A stretch of DNA of 61,550 bases from an uncultured Oscillospiraceae bacterium (GTDB taxonomy: Bacteria > Bacillota > Clostridia > Oscillospirales > Oscillospiraceae). Numbering within the stretch: the first letter of the stretch is position 1; each line of letters starts with the position of its first letter. This document shows positions 8,752-17,012 of this stretch, piece by piece. The translations under genes and the position numbers were made by a program. Below the pieces are notes generated by a model, which did no database searches, had not been told where the DNA came from, and saw only the letters and a program-made list of their open reading frames with translations. Where the stretch lies: positions 1 through 61,550 of the forward strand of contig CAAEKQ010000099.1 of the NCBI GenBank assembly GCA_900756575.1. The letters are read 5' to 3'.

Positions 8752-9855
8752 TCAGTGAGAAGCAGCGATGTTCCGCTGCTGATACGTCTTTTTGAGCCAC
8801 CGGCCCAGGTAAATGAGCCCCATAGAGCCCGCCGCCGCAATCAGCAGCCGGGGAACGGAGAACAGGAACCACTGAGGAGTGGAAAGCTCCGGCTGAGCGC
8901 CAAGCATATGCACCCAGATCCGGTTATAGTAGGTGATGATCGTCCGATGCAGAGCGAGAACGGGAATGGTGTTCTGCCCCAGCGCCATCAGCACATGGGA
9001 AATCTTCCTGCCCTCTAAAAACCGGCACAGCCGCAGCATCACGCAGGGGCCGATCACGCCGCCGATGAAGTAGATCACCGGGCCCCAATCTCCATGGGGG
9101 CCGTAGGCGCTCATGAGCATGGAGGTGGACATGGCGTCGTTCCAAATGCCGATGCACACCACCAATGCGGCGGCAGCAATGTAGCAAACCGGCTCCAGCC
9201 ATTTATGCTTCCACTGGCGCTCCAGCAGATTGATCTGACGGATGCCATAGCCTGCGGCCATGAGCGCCGCGGCCAGGAAGCAGTTATTAAAGTTCCAGGG
9301 GAGCCGCAGGGGCAGGTGGTTCAGCGCAATGGTGATGAGCAGACATGGGACGATCATGTACCGGAGCTTCCAACCGAATTTCCGGCGGAACAGCAGGAGC
9401 AACAGAAACGCGCCTGATGCAGTCACCATGGCGGTGAGGAACCACAGAGGATAGTTATAAGAGGTAAAGAAATGCAGGGAAGGGGTGGTGTCGGAGAATA
9501 GAATCACACCCTCGGAATAGAACACGCCGAAAATATGCTTGAGCACCTGCTTGGCAGTTTCCCGGGTCTGGGGAATCACATAGGGAATCCAGTCGATGAG
9601 ATACAGCACCATCAGCGCGGCGTTGTAGCCGAAGTAGGGACGAAGCAATGGCTTGGCCCGCTTTTTCAGCTGCATCCCCCAGGGCTCGTCCTTATCCTTC
9701 CACAGAAAGCCTGCGGTGAGGAAGAACAGCGGAATCAGCACCACATAACCCACGGTGCCGGTATAAGGTGCGCCGTCAGCATGGACGGAGATGATCCAGA
9801 GCATGGCAATGCCCTTTGCAATGTCCAGATAATCCTTGCGTTTTCGTTCTGCCAT
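8752..9855 (-). CDS. Membrane acyltransferase (acyltransferase family 3)
   Basis: A 367-residue membrane protein with about ten hydrophobic segments. The N terminus KDYLDIAKGIAMLWIISVHA has the first-helix pattern and His of the acyltransferase-3 family, which O-acylates sugars, peptidoglycan or small molecules at the membrane. It is embedded inside the arginine operon, 32 bases after argC and 24 before argJ, so it must be co-transcribed, although no step of arginine synthesis needs it. The substrate is unknown. AGGAAGGGG supports the start. Confidence 0.8.
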   Translation of the reverse strand: MAERKRKDYLDIAKGIAMLWIISVHADGAPYTGTVGYVVLIPLFFLTAGFLWKDKDEPWGMQLKKRAKPLLRPYFGYNAALMVLYLIDWIPYVIPQTRETAKQVLKHIFGVFYSEGVILFSDTTPSLHFFTSYNYPLWFLTAMVTASGAFLLLLLFRRKFGWKLRYMIVPCLLITIALNHLPLRLPWNFNNCFLAAALMAAGYGIRQINLLERQWKHKWLEPVCYIAAAALVVCIGIWNDAMSTSMLMSAYGPHGDWGPVIYFIGGVIGPCVMLRLCRFLEGRKISHVLMALGQNTIPVLALHRTIITYYNRIWVHMLGAQPELSTPQWFLFSVPRLLIAAAGSMGLIYLGRWLKKTYQQRNIAASH

Positions 9856-9887
9856 GATAAAATCCCCTTCCTATTAAGAGTATTTTA

Positions 9888-10829
9888 TCACAGGCCGTAA
9901 TTCTCGTCTACACCCATCATAATATTGAGATTCTGGACGGCGGCACCGGAAGCTCCCTTGCCCAGATTGTCAAACTGCGCCGCCACAATGGCCTGGGTTT
10001 CGTTGCCGCAGACAAAGATGTTAAGGTCATTGGTACCCACTACATTGTTGCTGCCCAGGCATCCGCCCTTGAGTACGCCCTCGCCCATCACCGGCATCAC
10101 GTGGATGTTCTTTTCACCGGCATAGAAGTCGCTGTAGGCCTTCTGGAGAGAAGCGAGACTATTGGTGCCGGGAAGCAGGTCAAAGTGCAGGGGAACCGTG
10201 ACCAGCATACCCTGGGGGAAATCGCAGACAATGGGGCAGAAAATCGGCTTTTTCGTCAGGCCGCAGACCTGCATCATCTCGGGGATGTGCTTATGATTAA
10301 GAGAAAGCCCGTAGTGCCGGGGAGAATCATATTCCGGGTCGCGCTCAGGGGACTCATACTCGGCAATCATCTTCTTGCCACCGCCGGTATAACCGGTCAG
10401 ACTGTGGGCGGCCAGGGGATAGTCCGGGGGGAGAATGCCCAGCTGCACCAGGGGATACACCAGGGAGATAAAGCCCGTGGCATGGCAGCCGGGATTGGCC
10501 ACAAACTGCGCCTTCTGAATCTTCTCCCGATGGGCTTTGGAAAGCTCCGGGAAGCCGTAAGCCCAGGCGGGGTTCGTCCGGTGGGCGGTGGAAGCATCAA
10601 TGATCCGGGTGCCGGAATCCTCTACCATTTCGGCGGCTTCCATGGCCGCGGCGTCGGGCAGGCACAGGAAGACATAATCCGCCTCCTGAATGGCGCCCTT
10701 CCGGGCAGCGGGATCCTTTTTCATGGACTCGGGGAGTTCGATGAGAGTCACATCGTCCCGGAGACCCATCCGGCCTTCAATCTGGAGACCGGTGGTTCCG
10801 GCCCGTCCGTCAATAAAAATCTTCGTCAC
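9888..10829 (-). CDS. argC: N-acetyl-gamma-glutamyl-phosphate reductase (short form)
   Basis: A 313-residue NADPH-dependent reductase. The N terminus IFIDGRAGTTGLQI is the dinucleotide-binding loop, and the catalytic cysteine is C115 in VANPGCHATGF. At about 310 residues with this start it belongs to the shorter type-2 ArgC, rather than the form of about 345 residues. The GTG start overlaps the argH stop (GTGA), so translation is coupled. The next gene is the acyltransferase, not argJ. Confidence 0.93.
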   Translation of the reverse strand: MTKIFIDGRAGTTGLQIEGRMGLRDDVTLIELPESMKKDPAARKGAIQEADYVFLCLPDAAAMEAAEMVEDSGTRIIDASTAHRTNPAWAYGFPELSKAHREKIQKAQFVANPGCHATGFISLVYPLVQLGILPPDYPLAAHSLTGYTGGGKKMIAEYESPERDPEYDSPRHYGLSLNHKHIPEMMQVCGLTKKPIFCPIVCDFPQGMLVTVPLHFDLLPGTNSLASLQKAYSDFYAGEKNIHVMPVMGEGVLKGGCLGSNNVVGTNDLNIFVCGNETQAIVAAQFDNLGKGASGAAVQNLNIMMGVDENYGL

Positions 10830-12241
10830 TGGTTCTCGCTCCCTTCATAGGGGGCAGCAGAGGATGCGTGCTCCTCCACAAACTTCTCGATATAGGCGAT
10901 CTGCCGCAGAACCTCCTGCTCGGCGGGGCCGCCCATGACCTTCCGCTCGTTGACGCAGGTCTTCAGGGCCAGCGCGTCGTAAATGTCGCCGTCAAACAGG
11001 TTGGATACGGCCCGGAAGTCCCGGAGGGTCAGGGTATCCAGCGTATCGCCGGACTTCAGGCAGTTGTTGACCAGCCGGCCTACGATCATATAGGCCTCCC
11101 GGAAAGGCATACCCTTTCTGGTCAGGTAATCGGCGCAGTCGGTGGCATTGATAAAGCCGCCGGAAGCAGCCTTGCGCATATTCTTGGGCAGCACGGTCAT
11201 GGTTTCCAGCATGGCGGAGAACACGGGGATGCAGAGCTCCACAGTGTCGATGGCGTCGAATACCGGCTCCTTATCCTCCTGCATGTCCTTGTTATAGGCC
11301 AGGGGCAGACCCTTCATGACGGTGAGCAGGGTAATCAGACTGCCGTAAACCCGTCCGGTCTTACCGCGCACCAGCTCGGCCACGTCGGGGTTCTTCTTCT
11401 GGGGCATAATGGAGGAGCCGGTGGAATAGGCGTCGTCCATCTCCACAAACTTGAACTCCCAGGAGCACCAGAGAATGATCTCCTCGGAGAACCGGCTCAG
11501 ATGCATCATCAGGATGGAGCAGGCGGAGAGGAACTCGATGGCGAAATCCCGATCCGATACGGAATCCATGGAGTTCTCCGTGGGCTTCTTGAATCCCAGG
11601 GCATGGGCGGTGAATTCCCGGTCGATGGGATAGGAGGAGGTTGCCAGCGCACCGGCACCCAGCGGGCACTCGTCCATCCGCTCCAGGCAATCCTCCAGTC
11701 GGGTGATGTCCCGGCGGATCATGTTGGCATAGGCCATCATGTAGTGGGCGAAGGTGGTAGGCTGGGCCCGCTGCATATGGGTGTAGCCGGGCATAACCGT
11801 TTCGGTATTGGCCTTGGCCTTTTCGGTGAGCACCTTTTCCAGATCCAGCAGCATGCCGATGATCTTGGGAATCTCGCTTTTTACATACAGCCGGAAGTCC
11901 ACGGCCACCTGATCGTTCCGGCTCCGGCCGGTGTGGAGCCGCTTGCCGTCGGGGCCGATGCGCTGGGTGAGCATGGCCTCGATGTTCATGTGGATATCCT
12001 CGTTCTCCATAGAGAATTCCACCTTGCCGTCCTCAATGTCCTGGAGGATGGCGGTCAGACCGTTTACAATGTCGTCGGCCTCTTCCTTGGTGATAATCCC
12101 CTGCCGGCCCAGCATGGTGGCATGGGCCAAAGAGCCATGAATGTCCTGCTTGTACATCCGCTGGTCAAACAAAATGGAGGAGTTAAAGTCGTTTACCTGG
12201 GTATCCGTCTCCTTCTGAAACCGTCCTGCCCATAATTTCAT
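10826..12241 (-). CDS. argH: Argininosuccinate lyase
   Basis: A 471-residue member of the fumarase/aspartase superfamily that splits argininosuccinate into arginine and fumarate. The signature GSSIMPQKKNPD with the mobile-loop catalytic serine is intact, as are the HTGRSRNDQV and PGYTHMQRAQP blocks. Length is close to the family norm. The start ATG follows AAGGAG. It is preceded by a 124-base gap from argG, which contains a perfect hairpin. Confidence 0.95.
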   Translation of the reverse strand: MKLWAGRFQKETDTQVNDFNSSILFDQRMYKQDIHGSLAHATMLGRQGIITKEEADDIVNGLTAILQDIEDGKVEFSMENEDIHMNIEAMLTQRIGPDGKRLHTGRSRNDQVAVDFRLYVKSEIPKIIGMLLDLEKVLTEKAKANTETVMPGYTHMQRAQPTTFAHYMMAYANMIRRDITRLEDCLERMDECPLGAGALATSSYPIDREFTAHALGFKKPTENSMDSVSDRDFAIEFLSACSILMMHLSRFSEEIILWCSWEFKFVEMDDAYSTGSSIMPQKKNPDVAELVRGKTGRVYGSLITLLTVMKGLPLAYNKDMQEDKEPVFDAIDTVELCIPVFSAMLETMTVLPKNMRKAASGGFINATDCADYLTRKGMPFREAYMIVGRLVNNCLKSGDTLDTLTLRDFRAVSNLFDGDIYDALALKTCVNERKVMGGPAEQEVLRQIAYIEKFVEEHASSAAPYEGSENQ

Positions 12242-12304
12242 AGTAAATCTCCTTATATAATTATGTGATGAGTGGTGAGATGGAAAAGCGCCCGGATGGA
12301 CGTA

Positions 12305-12339
12305 CCGGCAACGGCCCGGATGATGGGGACCGTTGCCGG
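12305..12339 (-). promoter_or_regulatory. Hairpin between argG and argH
   Basis: CCGGCAACGG and CCGTTGCCGG form a perfect 10-bp stem with a 15-base loop in the 124-base gap between argG and argH. On the minus strand no T run follows, so it looks more like an mRNA-stability or processing element than a terminator. Confidence 0.5.
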
Positions 12340-12365
12340 AAAAGAAACATAGTAATGGGAAGCGC

Positions 12366-13589
12366 TTACTTCAGCTTGCCCTGCTCCCGCAGCGCCTGAA
12401 CCTTATCCGGCAGACCCCACAAATTGATAAAGCCCTGGGAATCCATCTGGTCATAATCGCTCTCGTTGAAGGTAGCCAGCTCCTCGGAATACAGAGTCTC
12501 GGGGGAGGTGACGCCTGCATGGGTCACATTGCCCTTGTAGAGCTTGATCTTTACGGTGCCGGTGACGTGCTCCTGAGTCTTGTCCACAAAAGCACTCAGT
12601 GCTTCCCGCAGAGGAGTGAACCACTTGCCGTTGTAAACCAGATCGGCAAAGTCTACGGCCAGCTTCTGCTTCTCATGGAGGGTATCCTTATCCAGGGTGA
12701 TCATCTCCAGAACCTCGTGGGCATAGTAGAGGATGGTGCCGCCGGGGGTCTCGTATACGCCCCGATCCTTCATGCCGACCAGCCGGTTCTCGACGATATC
12801 GAGAATGCCGATGCCGTTTTCGCCGCCCAGCTTGTTGAGCTTCCGGATGATGTCGCTGGCCTTCAGCTTTTCGCCGTCGATGGCAACGGGAACGCCCTTG
12901 ACAAACTCCAGCGTCAGGTAGGTGGGCTGATCGGGAGCAGCAACGGGAGAAACGCCCATCTCCAGGAAGCCCGGCTTATCAATGGGAGCCTCGTTGGCGG
13001 GATCCTCCAGATCCAGGCCCTCGTGAGACAGATGCCACAGGTTCTTATCCTTGGAGTAGTTGGTCTCCCGGGAAATCTTCAGGGGCACATTGTGGGCCTC
13101 GGCGTAGTCAATCTCCTCGTCACGGCTCTTGATGTCCCAGATCCGCCAGGGGGCGATGATGGTCATCTCGGGAGCAAACCGCTTGATGGCCAGCTCAAAC
13201 CGAACCTGATCGTTGCCCTTGCCGGTGCAGCCGTGGCAGATGGCGTCGGCGCCCTCGGCCTTGGCGATCTCCACCAGCTTCTTGGCGATGATGGGGCGGG
13301 CGAATGCGGTGCCCAGCAGATACTGCTCATACTTGGCGCCGGCTTTCATGGAGGGGATGATCACGTCGTCTACCATCTCGTCGGTGAGGTCGGCAATGTA
13401 GAGCTTGGAAGCGCCGGTCTTGATGGCCTTTTCCTCCAGGCCGTCCAGCTCGCTCTCCTGGCCTACGTCACCGGAAACGGCAATGATCTCGGGATTGTTG
13501 TAGTTCTCCTTGAGCCAGGGGATGATGATGGATGTATCCAGTCCGCCGGAATAGGCCAGAACTACTTTTTTGACTTCTTTGGCTGCCAT
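12366..13589 (-). CDS. argG: Argininosuccinate synthase
   Basis: A 407-residue ATP-dependent enzyme that joins citrulline and aspartate. The N-type ATP pyrophosphatase loop is AYSGGLDTSIIIPWL near residue 13-27, and HGCTGKGNDQVRFE, a further family hallmark, is present. Length is normal. It is the first gene of the arginine operon; AGGAGG precedes the ATG and a promoter with ArgR-like boxes lies just upstream. Confidence 0.96.
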   Translation of the reverse strand: MAAKEVKKVVLAYSGGLDTSIIIPWLKENYNNPEIIAVSGDVGQESELDGLEEKAIKTGASKLYIADLTDEMVDDVIIPSMKAGAKYEQYLLGTAFARPIIAKKLVEIAKAEGADAICHGCTGKGNDQVRFELAIKRFAPEMTIIAPWRIWDIKSRDEEIDYAEAHNVPLKISRETNYSKDKNLWHLSHEGLDLEDPANEAPIDKPGFLEMGVSPVAAPDQPTYLTLEFVKGVPVAIDGEKLKASDIIRKLNKLGGENGIGILDIVENRLVGMKDRGVYETPGGTILYYAHEVLEMITLDKDTLHEKQKLAVDFADLVYNGKWFTPLREALSAFVDKTQEHVTGTVKIKLYKGNVTHAGVTSPETLYSEELATFNESDYDQMDSQGFINLWGLPDKVQALREQGKLK

Positions 13590-13646
13590 AATGATTGCCT
13601 CCTATATGTTCTTGACGAAATTGTCTTGTGGTTTGTTTGTGAAGAT

Positions 13647-13675
13647 ATGGTACCACAGCAGCAGGCGTTTTGCAA
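13647..13675 (-). promoter_or_regulatory. Promoter of the arginine operon
   Basis: On the minus strand TTGCAA (13670-13675) and TACCAT (13647-13652) are separated by exactly 17 bases. It lies about 60 bases before argG. The first ArgR-like box starts 9 bases upstream of the -35. Confidence 0.65.
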
Positions 13676-13683
13676 CCTTCAAC

Positions 13684-13782
13684 TTGCATAAAAATTCACA
13701 AAACTCCCGTTTTCTTTTGACAACATCCACAAAATATTCAATATATTCACGAGTATACAGATATATTATGAATATTCGTAAT
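13684..13782. promoter_or_regulatory. Three ArgR-like operator boxes upstream of argG
   Basis: Three AT-rich imperfect palindromes lie upstream of argG: TTGCATAAAAATTCAC (13684-13699), TATTCAATATATTCAC (13735-13750) and ATTATGAATATTCGTAAT (13765-13782). They resemble the TGAAT-N4-ATTCA core of ArgR/AhrC boxes. The first sits directly upstream of the promoter -35, and the third overlaps the 3' end of the fliB-like gene. ArgR repression by arginine is the expected role (inference); no argR gene is in the window. Confidence 0.6.
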
Positions 13783-14776
13783 TTAGGCTGCATAATTGCT
13801 CATAGAGGAGTTCCAGATTTTCCGGGGAGTGCTCCACTTCGCGGCTGTAAAGTGCGGCGGCGTCCAGAATCCGCCGGTGCGGCGTGGTGCCGTCCATGTG
13901 CCGGGACAGGGCGAGGATGGCGGCGGTGCTGTAGACAGAAAGCCGCACCTTTTCCGCCACCAAACCGCTCCATACGCCCCGAAGCACATAGCGATAGAGA
14001 AAATAGAACAGAATGCGGCTTCCGGCCTTCTGTATCTCGGGATCGGAAAGGGGCAGGGGTGTGCTGTCGGCAATCACCCGGGGCAGCAGCTCCTTTAACT
14101 GTGGGCGCGTGAATTCCATGGACTCCATGGCAGTGAGATACGCAGCGAGCGCCAGGGAAAGTGGTGGAGCGGGCACGTCATTCCAGAATTCCGGTGGAAT
14201 TTCGCCCTCCGGGGGCAGCGTAATTCCATTTTCGGCGGCATCCAGAGCCAGAGAAAGCTGATCGGCCAGATTGCGGCGGCTGCGGTTCAGGGCGAACAGT
14301 GCCTGACGAAAAATCAGTAGCTGGTGGAAGAATTCTGAATCCAGCTCCGGGTCTTCCGTCACGGGATCATCCGTTTCCTTTTCACATAGCTCCAGCGGCT
14401 CCTCTAATAACAGTCGGGCCGCTTCGGGGCAGGAGATGGACAGGCAGGTTTCCCGGCGGGCGCCGTATTCCTCCCAGAACCGTGGATGCTCCCGGCAGGT
14501 AACAGAGAGGACATCCTCGCCCAGCCCTAAAATCAGCCGGCACAGCTTCTCCTTATTCAAAAAAGGACATTGGCCGTCCTTCAGCCGGAAGAACGTATAC
14601 TCGTCCTCTTGACAGATGGCGCTGCGGATCTCCTCCCCCAGCGGGCCCGGGATGGGCCGGTAGCGCCGAACGGTGTCGTCATCCAGGTCTACCTCCCACC
14701 CGGCGCAGCAGGTGTCGGGACAGGCGCCGGCGATACATTGAAAAGACTGGAAACAGGAAAGAAATACTTCGGTCAT
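13766..14776 (-). CDS. FliB-like lysine N-methylase (putative)
   Basis: A 336-residue protein of the FliB/YkgJ-type family with an N-terminal cysteine cluster (FQCIAGACPDTCCAGW), further cysteines in DGQCPFLNKEKLCRL, and a later CREHPRF and CLSISCPE. Such cysteines can hold an iron-sulfur centre. The best-known member methylates flagellin lysines. No flagellar gene is in this window, so the target here is unknown. The start ATG follows AAGGTAGG. It runs toward the arginine promoter and its end overlaps an ArgR-like box. Confidence 0.8.
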   Translation of the reverse strand: MTEVFLSCFQSFQCIAGACPDTCCAGWEVDLDDDTVRRYRPIPGPLGEEIRSAICQEDEYTFFRLKDGQCPFLNKEKLCRLILGLGEDVLSVTCREHPRFWEEYGARRETCLSISCPEAARLLLEEPLELCEKETDDPVTEDPELDSEFFHQLLIFRQALFALNRSRRNLADQLSLALDAAENGITLPPEGEIPPEFWNDVPAPPLSLALAAYLTAMESMEFTRPQLKELLPRVIADSTPLPLSDPEIQKAGSRILFYFLYRYVLRGVWSGLVAEKVRLSVYSTAAILALSRHMDGTTPHRRILDAAALYSREVEHSPENLELLYEQLCSLNYEYS

Positions 14777-14840
14777 AGGCCTACCTTCTTCGTGTAAAAT
14801 TGACGGAAAAACCGATTCATTTTTCTACTAGAACAATTCA

Positions 14841-14846
14841 ATTATA
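14841..14846 (-). promoter_or_regulatory. Extended -10 promoter of the fliB-like gene
   Basis: Minus-strand TGC-TATAAT lies about 65 bases before the ATG at 14776. No clear -35 is present at 17 bases. Confidence 0.5.
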
Positions 14847-14940
14847 GCATATATCCGCCAAATGTGAGCCAAAAAGAATGACTTTTTCCGAAATTTACAG
14901 GTTCTATGACACATTTCGAACATTTGTGCAAATTGCAAAA

Positions 14941-14976
14941 CACAAAATACACATAGGACACAAAATGCACATTTCA
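14941..14976. repeat. Tandem 18-base direct repeat upstream of the TRAP promoter
   Basis: Two adjacent 18-base units, each starting CACAAAAT(A/G)CACAT, differ at only a few positions. They end 16 bases before the -35 box of the TRAP operon. A related ACATTTGTGCAAAT palindrome lies just upstream. The placement suggests an activator or repressor site. Confidence 0.6.
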
Positions 14977-14992
14977 TGCTCCAATTTGTATG

Positions 14993-15021
14993 TTGACAAA
15001 ATCGTCGAAAATTATCATAAT
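14993..15021 (+). promoter_or_regulatory. Promoter of the TRAP transporter operon
   Basis: A perfect TTGACA (14993-14998) and CATAAT (15016-15021) are separated by 17 bases, about 50 bases before dctQ. Confidence 0.75.
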
Positions 15022-15073
15022 GTGTGATGTCCTTTTATGGGTATAGAGGATTTTTGTAAAGGAGGAATAACAA

Positions 15074-15619
15074 TTGTCCAAACAAAGCCCAACTTTGTAC
15101 GACAAGGTGGACAACGTGATTGTAAAGATTCTGAAATACGTTTCTTACATCTCCGGCGTCTGCCTGATTGCAATTATGTTTGTGGCATTCTTTAATGTGC
15201 TTGGCGAGAAGATTTTCCACAAGGGCATTCCTGCATCCACCGAGATCATCCAGTATCTTCACATTCCCGTGGTATTTCTTGCCTGCGGCTATGTCACGCT
15301 GGATACCGGCCACACCAAGATCGACCTGCTGGCAAAGCATCTGCCCAAGGCGGTGCAGCTGGTCTGCAATGTGGTGGGCAACATCATTGCCGTGTTCATC
15401 ACCAGCTTCGTGGGCTACCGCGGCCTGGTTCAGATGCAGAAGTTCATGGCAACCCATGCCAAGTCTTCCACCACCGGCGTTGGCTTTGCAAAGTGGCCCT
15501 TTGCACTGATTTTCTCCGTCGGCTTTTTCCTGCTGGCGCTGAGCTTCGTATGGGCCACCGTCCGGCTGTTCGTGGTAAAGCCCGAGGCAGAAGAAGAAAA
15601 GAAGGAGGCGGAAGTCTAA
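15074..15619 (+). CDS. dctQ: TRAP transporter small permease (DctQ-type)
   Basis: A 181-residue membrane protein with four hydrophobic segments, the DctQ subunit of a tripartite ATP-independent periplasmic transporter, which uses an ion gradient for uptake. The sequence FFNVLGEKIFHKGIPASTEIIQYLHIPVV fits the family's second-helix region. It starts at TTG, supported by AAAGGAGG 8 bases upstream. It is followed after one base by dctM. The C terminus is a charged Glu/Lys tail. Confidence 0.88.
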   Translation: MSKQSPTLYDKVDNVIVKILKYVSYISGVCLIAIMFVAFFNVLGEKIFHKGIPASTEIIQYLHIPVVFLACGYVTLDTGHTKIDLLAKHLPKAVQLVCNVVGNIIAVFITSFVGYRGLVQMQKFMATHAKSSTTGVGFAKWPFALIFSVGFFLLALSFVWATVRLFVVKPEAEEEKKEAEV

Positions 15620-15620
15620 T

Positions 15621-16949
15621 ATGGATTATGCATCAATTGTAGGTCTTGTGACCTTCCTTGTTATGATGGTCATGATTTTCGCCGGTATTCCCGTGTTTGT
15701 TTCCATGCTGGCCTCTGCCTTCGGCGGCTTTATTGCACTGTACCAGGGCAATCTGACCATGATGATCACCAAGTTCACCACAGCTCCCTTTGAGCTGGGT
15801 GCCAACTACAACTACGCCGTGCTTCCCATGTTCATGCTGGTGGGAGCGTTAGCGGGAGAAACGGGAATAGCGGGCGGAGCCTTTGCGGCGATGAAAGCCT
15901 GGCTGGGCCGCGTAAAAGGCGGTCAGCTGTTCACCGTCGTTGCTGCAAACGCTGTGTTCGGCGCTTGCTCCGGTTCTTCCGTTGCAGGCAACATCGTCTT
16001 TGGCAAGCTGGCTATGCCTGAGCTGGAGGCCGCCGGTTATGACCGGAACTACTCCATGGGCTGTATCGCTGCTTCCGGCGCACTGTCCACGCTGATTCCC
16101 CCGTCCATGGCAATCATTATGTACTGCCTGATCTCCCCCATCACCATGAGCGTTGGTACCGCACTGATGGGCGGCGTCATCCCCGGCCTTCTGACCGCCG
16201 TTCTGCTGTGCGTGACCGTTCGTATCATCGGCCGCATCAAGCCCGGTTCCATCCCCCCCGCTTCCGGTGAGAAGGTTCCCATGAAGGAGAAGCTCAAGAG
16301 CCTGCGCCTTCTGATCCCGATCCTGTGCCTGTTCGGCATCATCATCGGCGGTACCTTCGCCGGTCTGTTCACCGCAACCGTCGGCGGCGCCATCGGTGCC
16401 TTTGCTGTGTGCATTTACGCCATTGTAAAGCGTCTGCCCCTGAAGCAGATTGCCCACAGTGTTTGGGAGTCCGCTACCATGGAGTCCGGCATCTTCCCCA
16501 TCATCGTTGCCGGTCAGCTCTTTGGCGCATTCATCTCCGCAACCAAGCTGGCAGATACCCTGGCCCGTCTGATTGCTTCCGTCCATGCACCCGCGTTCTT
16601 CATCTTTATGCTGGTGGTGCTGCTGTACATCTTCTGCGGCTGCGTTATGGACATCGTTTCCATCATCATCATCACCGTACCCGTGGTATTCCCCGTGCTC
16701 AACGCCGTGGGCTACAGCCCCTATGTTCTCGTCATCTGCCTGTGCTTCATGTGCGAGATCGCCGGTCTGACTCCCCCCATCGGCATGAACGTATTTGCTA
16801 CCGCAAATGCACTGCGCGTCAACCCCTCTGAGATCTTCAAGGGCGTTGTACCATACTTTATTTGTGAGCTGGCAGTGGTCATCATCATTGCTCTGTTCCC
16901 CGACATTGTCCTGTTCCTGCCCAAACTGCTGGGTGCGCCGGGCATGTAG
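15621..16949 (+). CDS. dctM: TRAP transporter large permease (DctM-type)
   Basis: A 442-residue integral membrane protein, the translocating subunit of the TRAP system, with about 12 hydrophobic segments. It has typical DctM blocks: LPMFMLVGALAGETGIA, ACSGSSVAGNIVFGKLAMPE, and LIPPSMAIIMYCLISP. Near the end comes CEIAGLTPPIGMNVF, a hallmark of the family. Length is normal. It lies one base after dctQ and 63 bases before the binding protein. Confidence 0.93.
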   Translation: MDYASIVGLVTFLVMMVMIFAGIPVFVSMLASAFGGFIALYQGNLTMMITKFTTAPFELGANYNYAVLPMFMLVGALAGETGIAGGAFAAMKAWLGRVKGGQLFTVVAANAVFGACSGSSVAGNIVFGKLAMPELEAAGYDRNYSMGCIAASGALSTLIPPSMAIIMYCLISPITMSVGTALMGGVIPGLLTAVLLCVTVRIIGRIKPGSIPPASGEKVPMKEKLKSLRLLIPILCLFGIIIGGTFAGLFTATVGGAIGAFAVCIYAIVKRLPLKQIAHSVWESATMESGIFPIIVAGQLFGAFISATKLADTLARLIASVHAPAFFIFMLVVLLYIFCGCVMDIVSIIIITVPVVFPVLNAVGYSPYVLVICLCFMCEIAGLTPPIGMNVFATANALRVNPSEIFKGVVPYFICELAVVIIIALFPDIVLFLPKLLGAPGM

Positions 16950-17012
16950 TTTTCGGTTGCTTCGCGCGAAAGCGTGTACAACATATATCATTATTCTTTG
17001 AGGAGGATACAA

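Noticed and set aside
13766..14776. FliB-like gene as a sign of a flagellar locus
   Set aside because: No flagellin or flagellar gene lies within the window; the gene alone does not show motility.
14941..14976. Tandem repeats as a possible CRISPR array
   Set aside because: There are only two directly adjacent 18-base units, with no spacers and no cas genes nearby.
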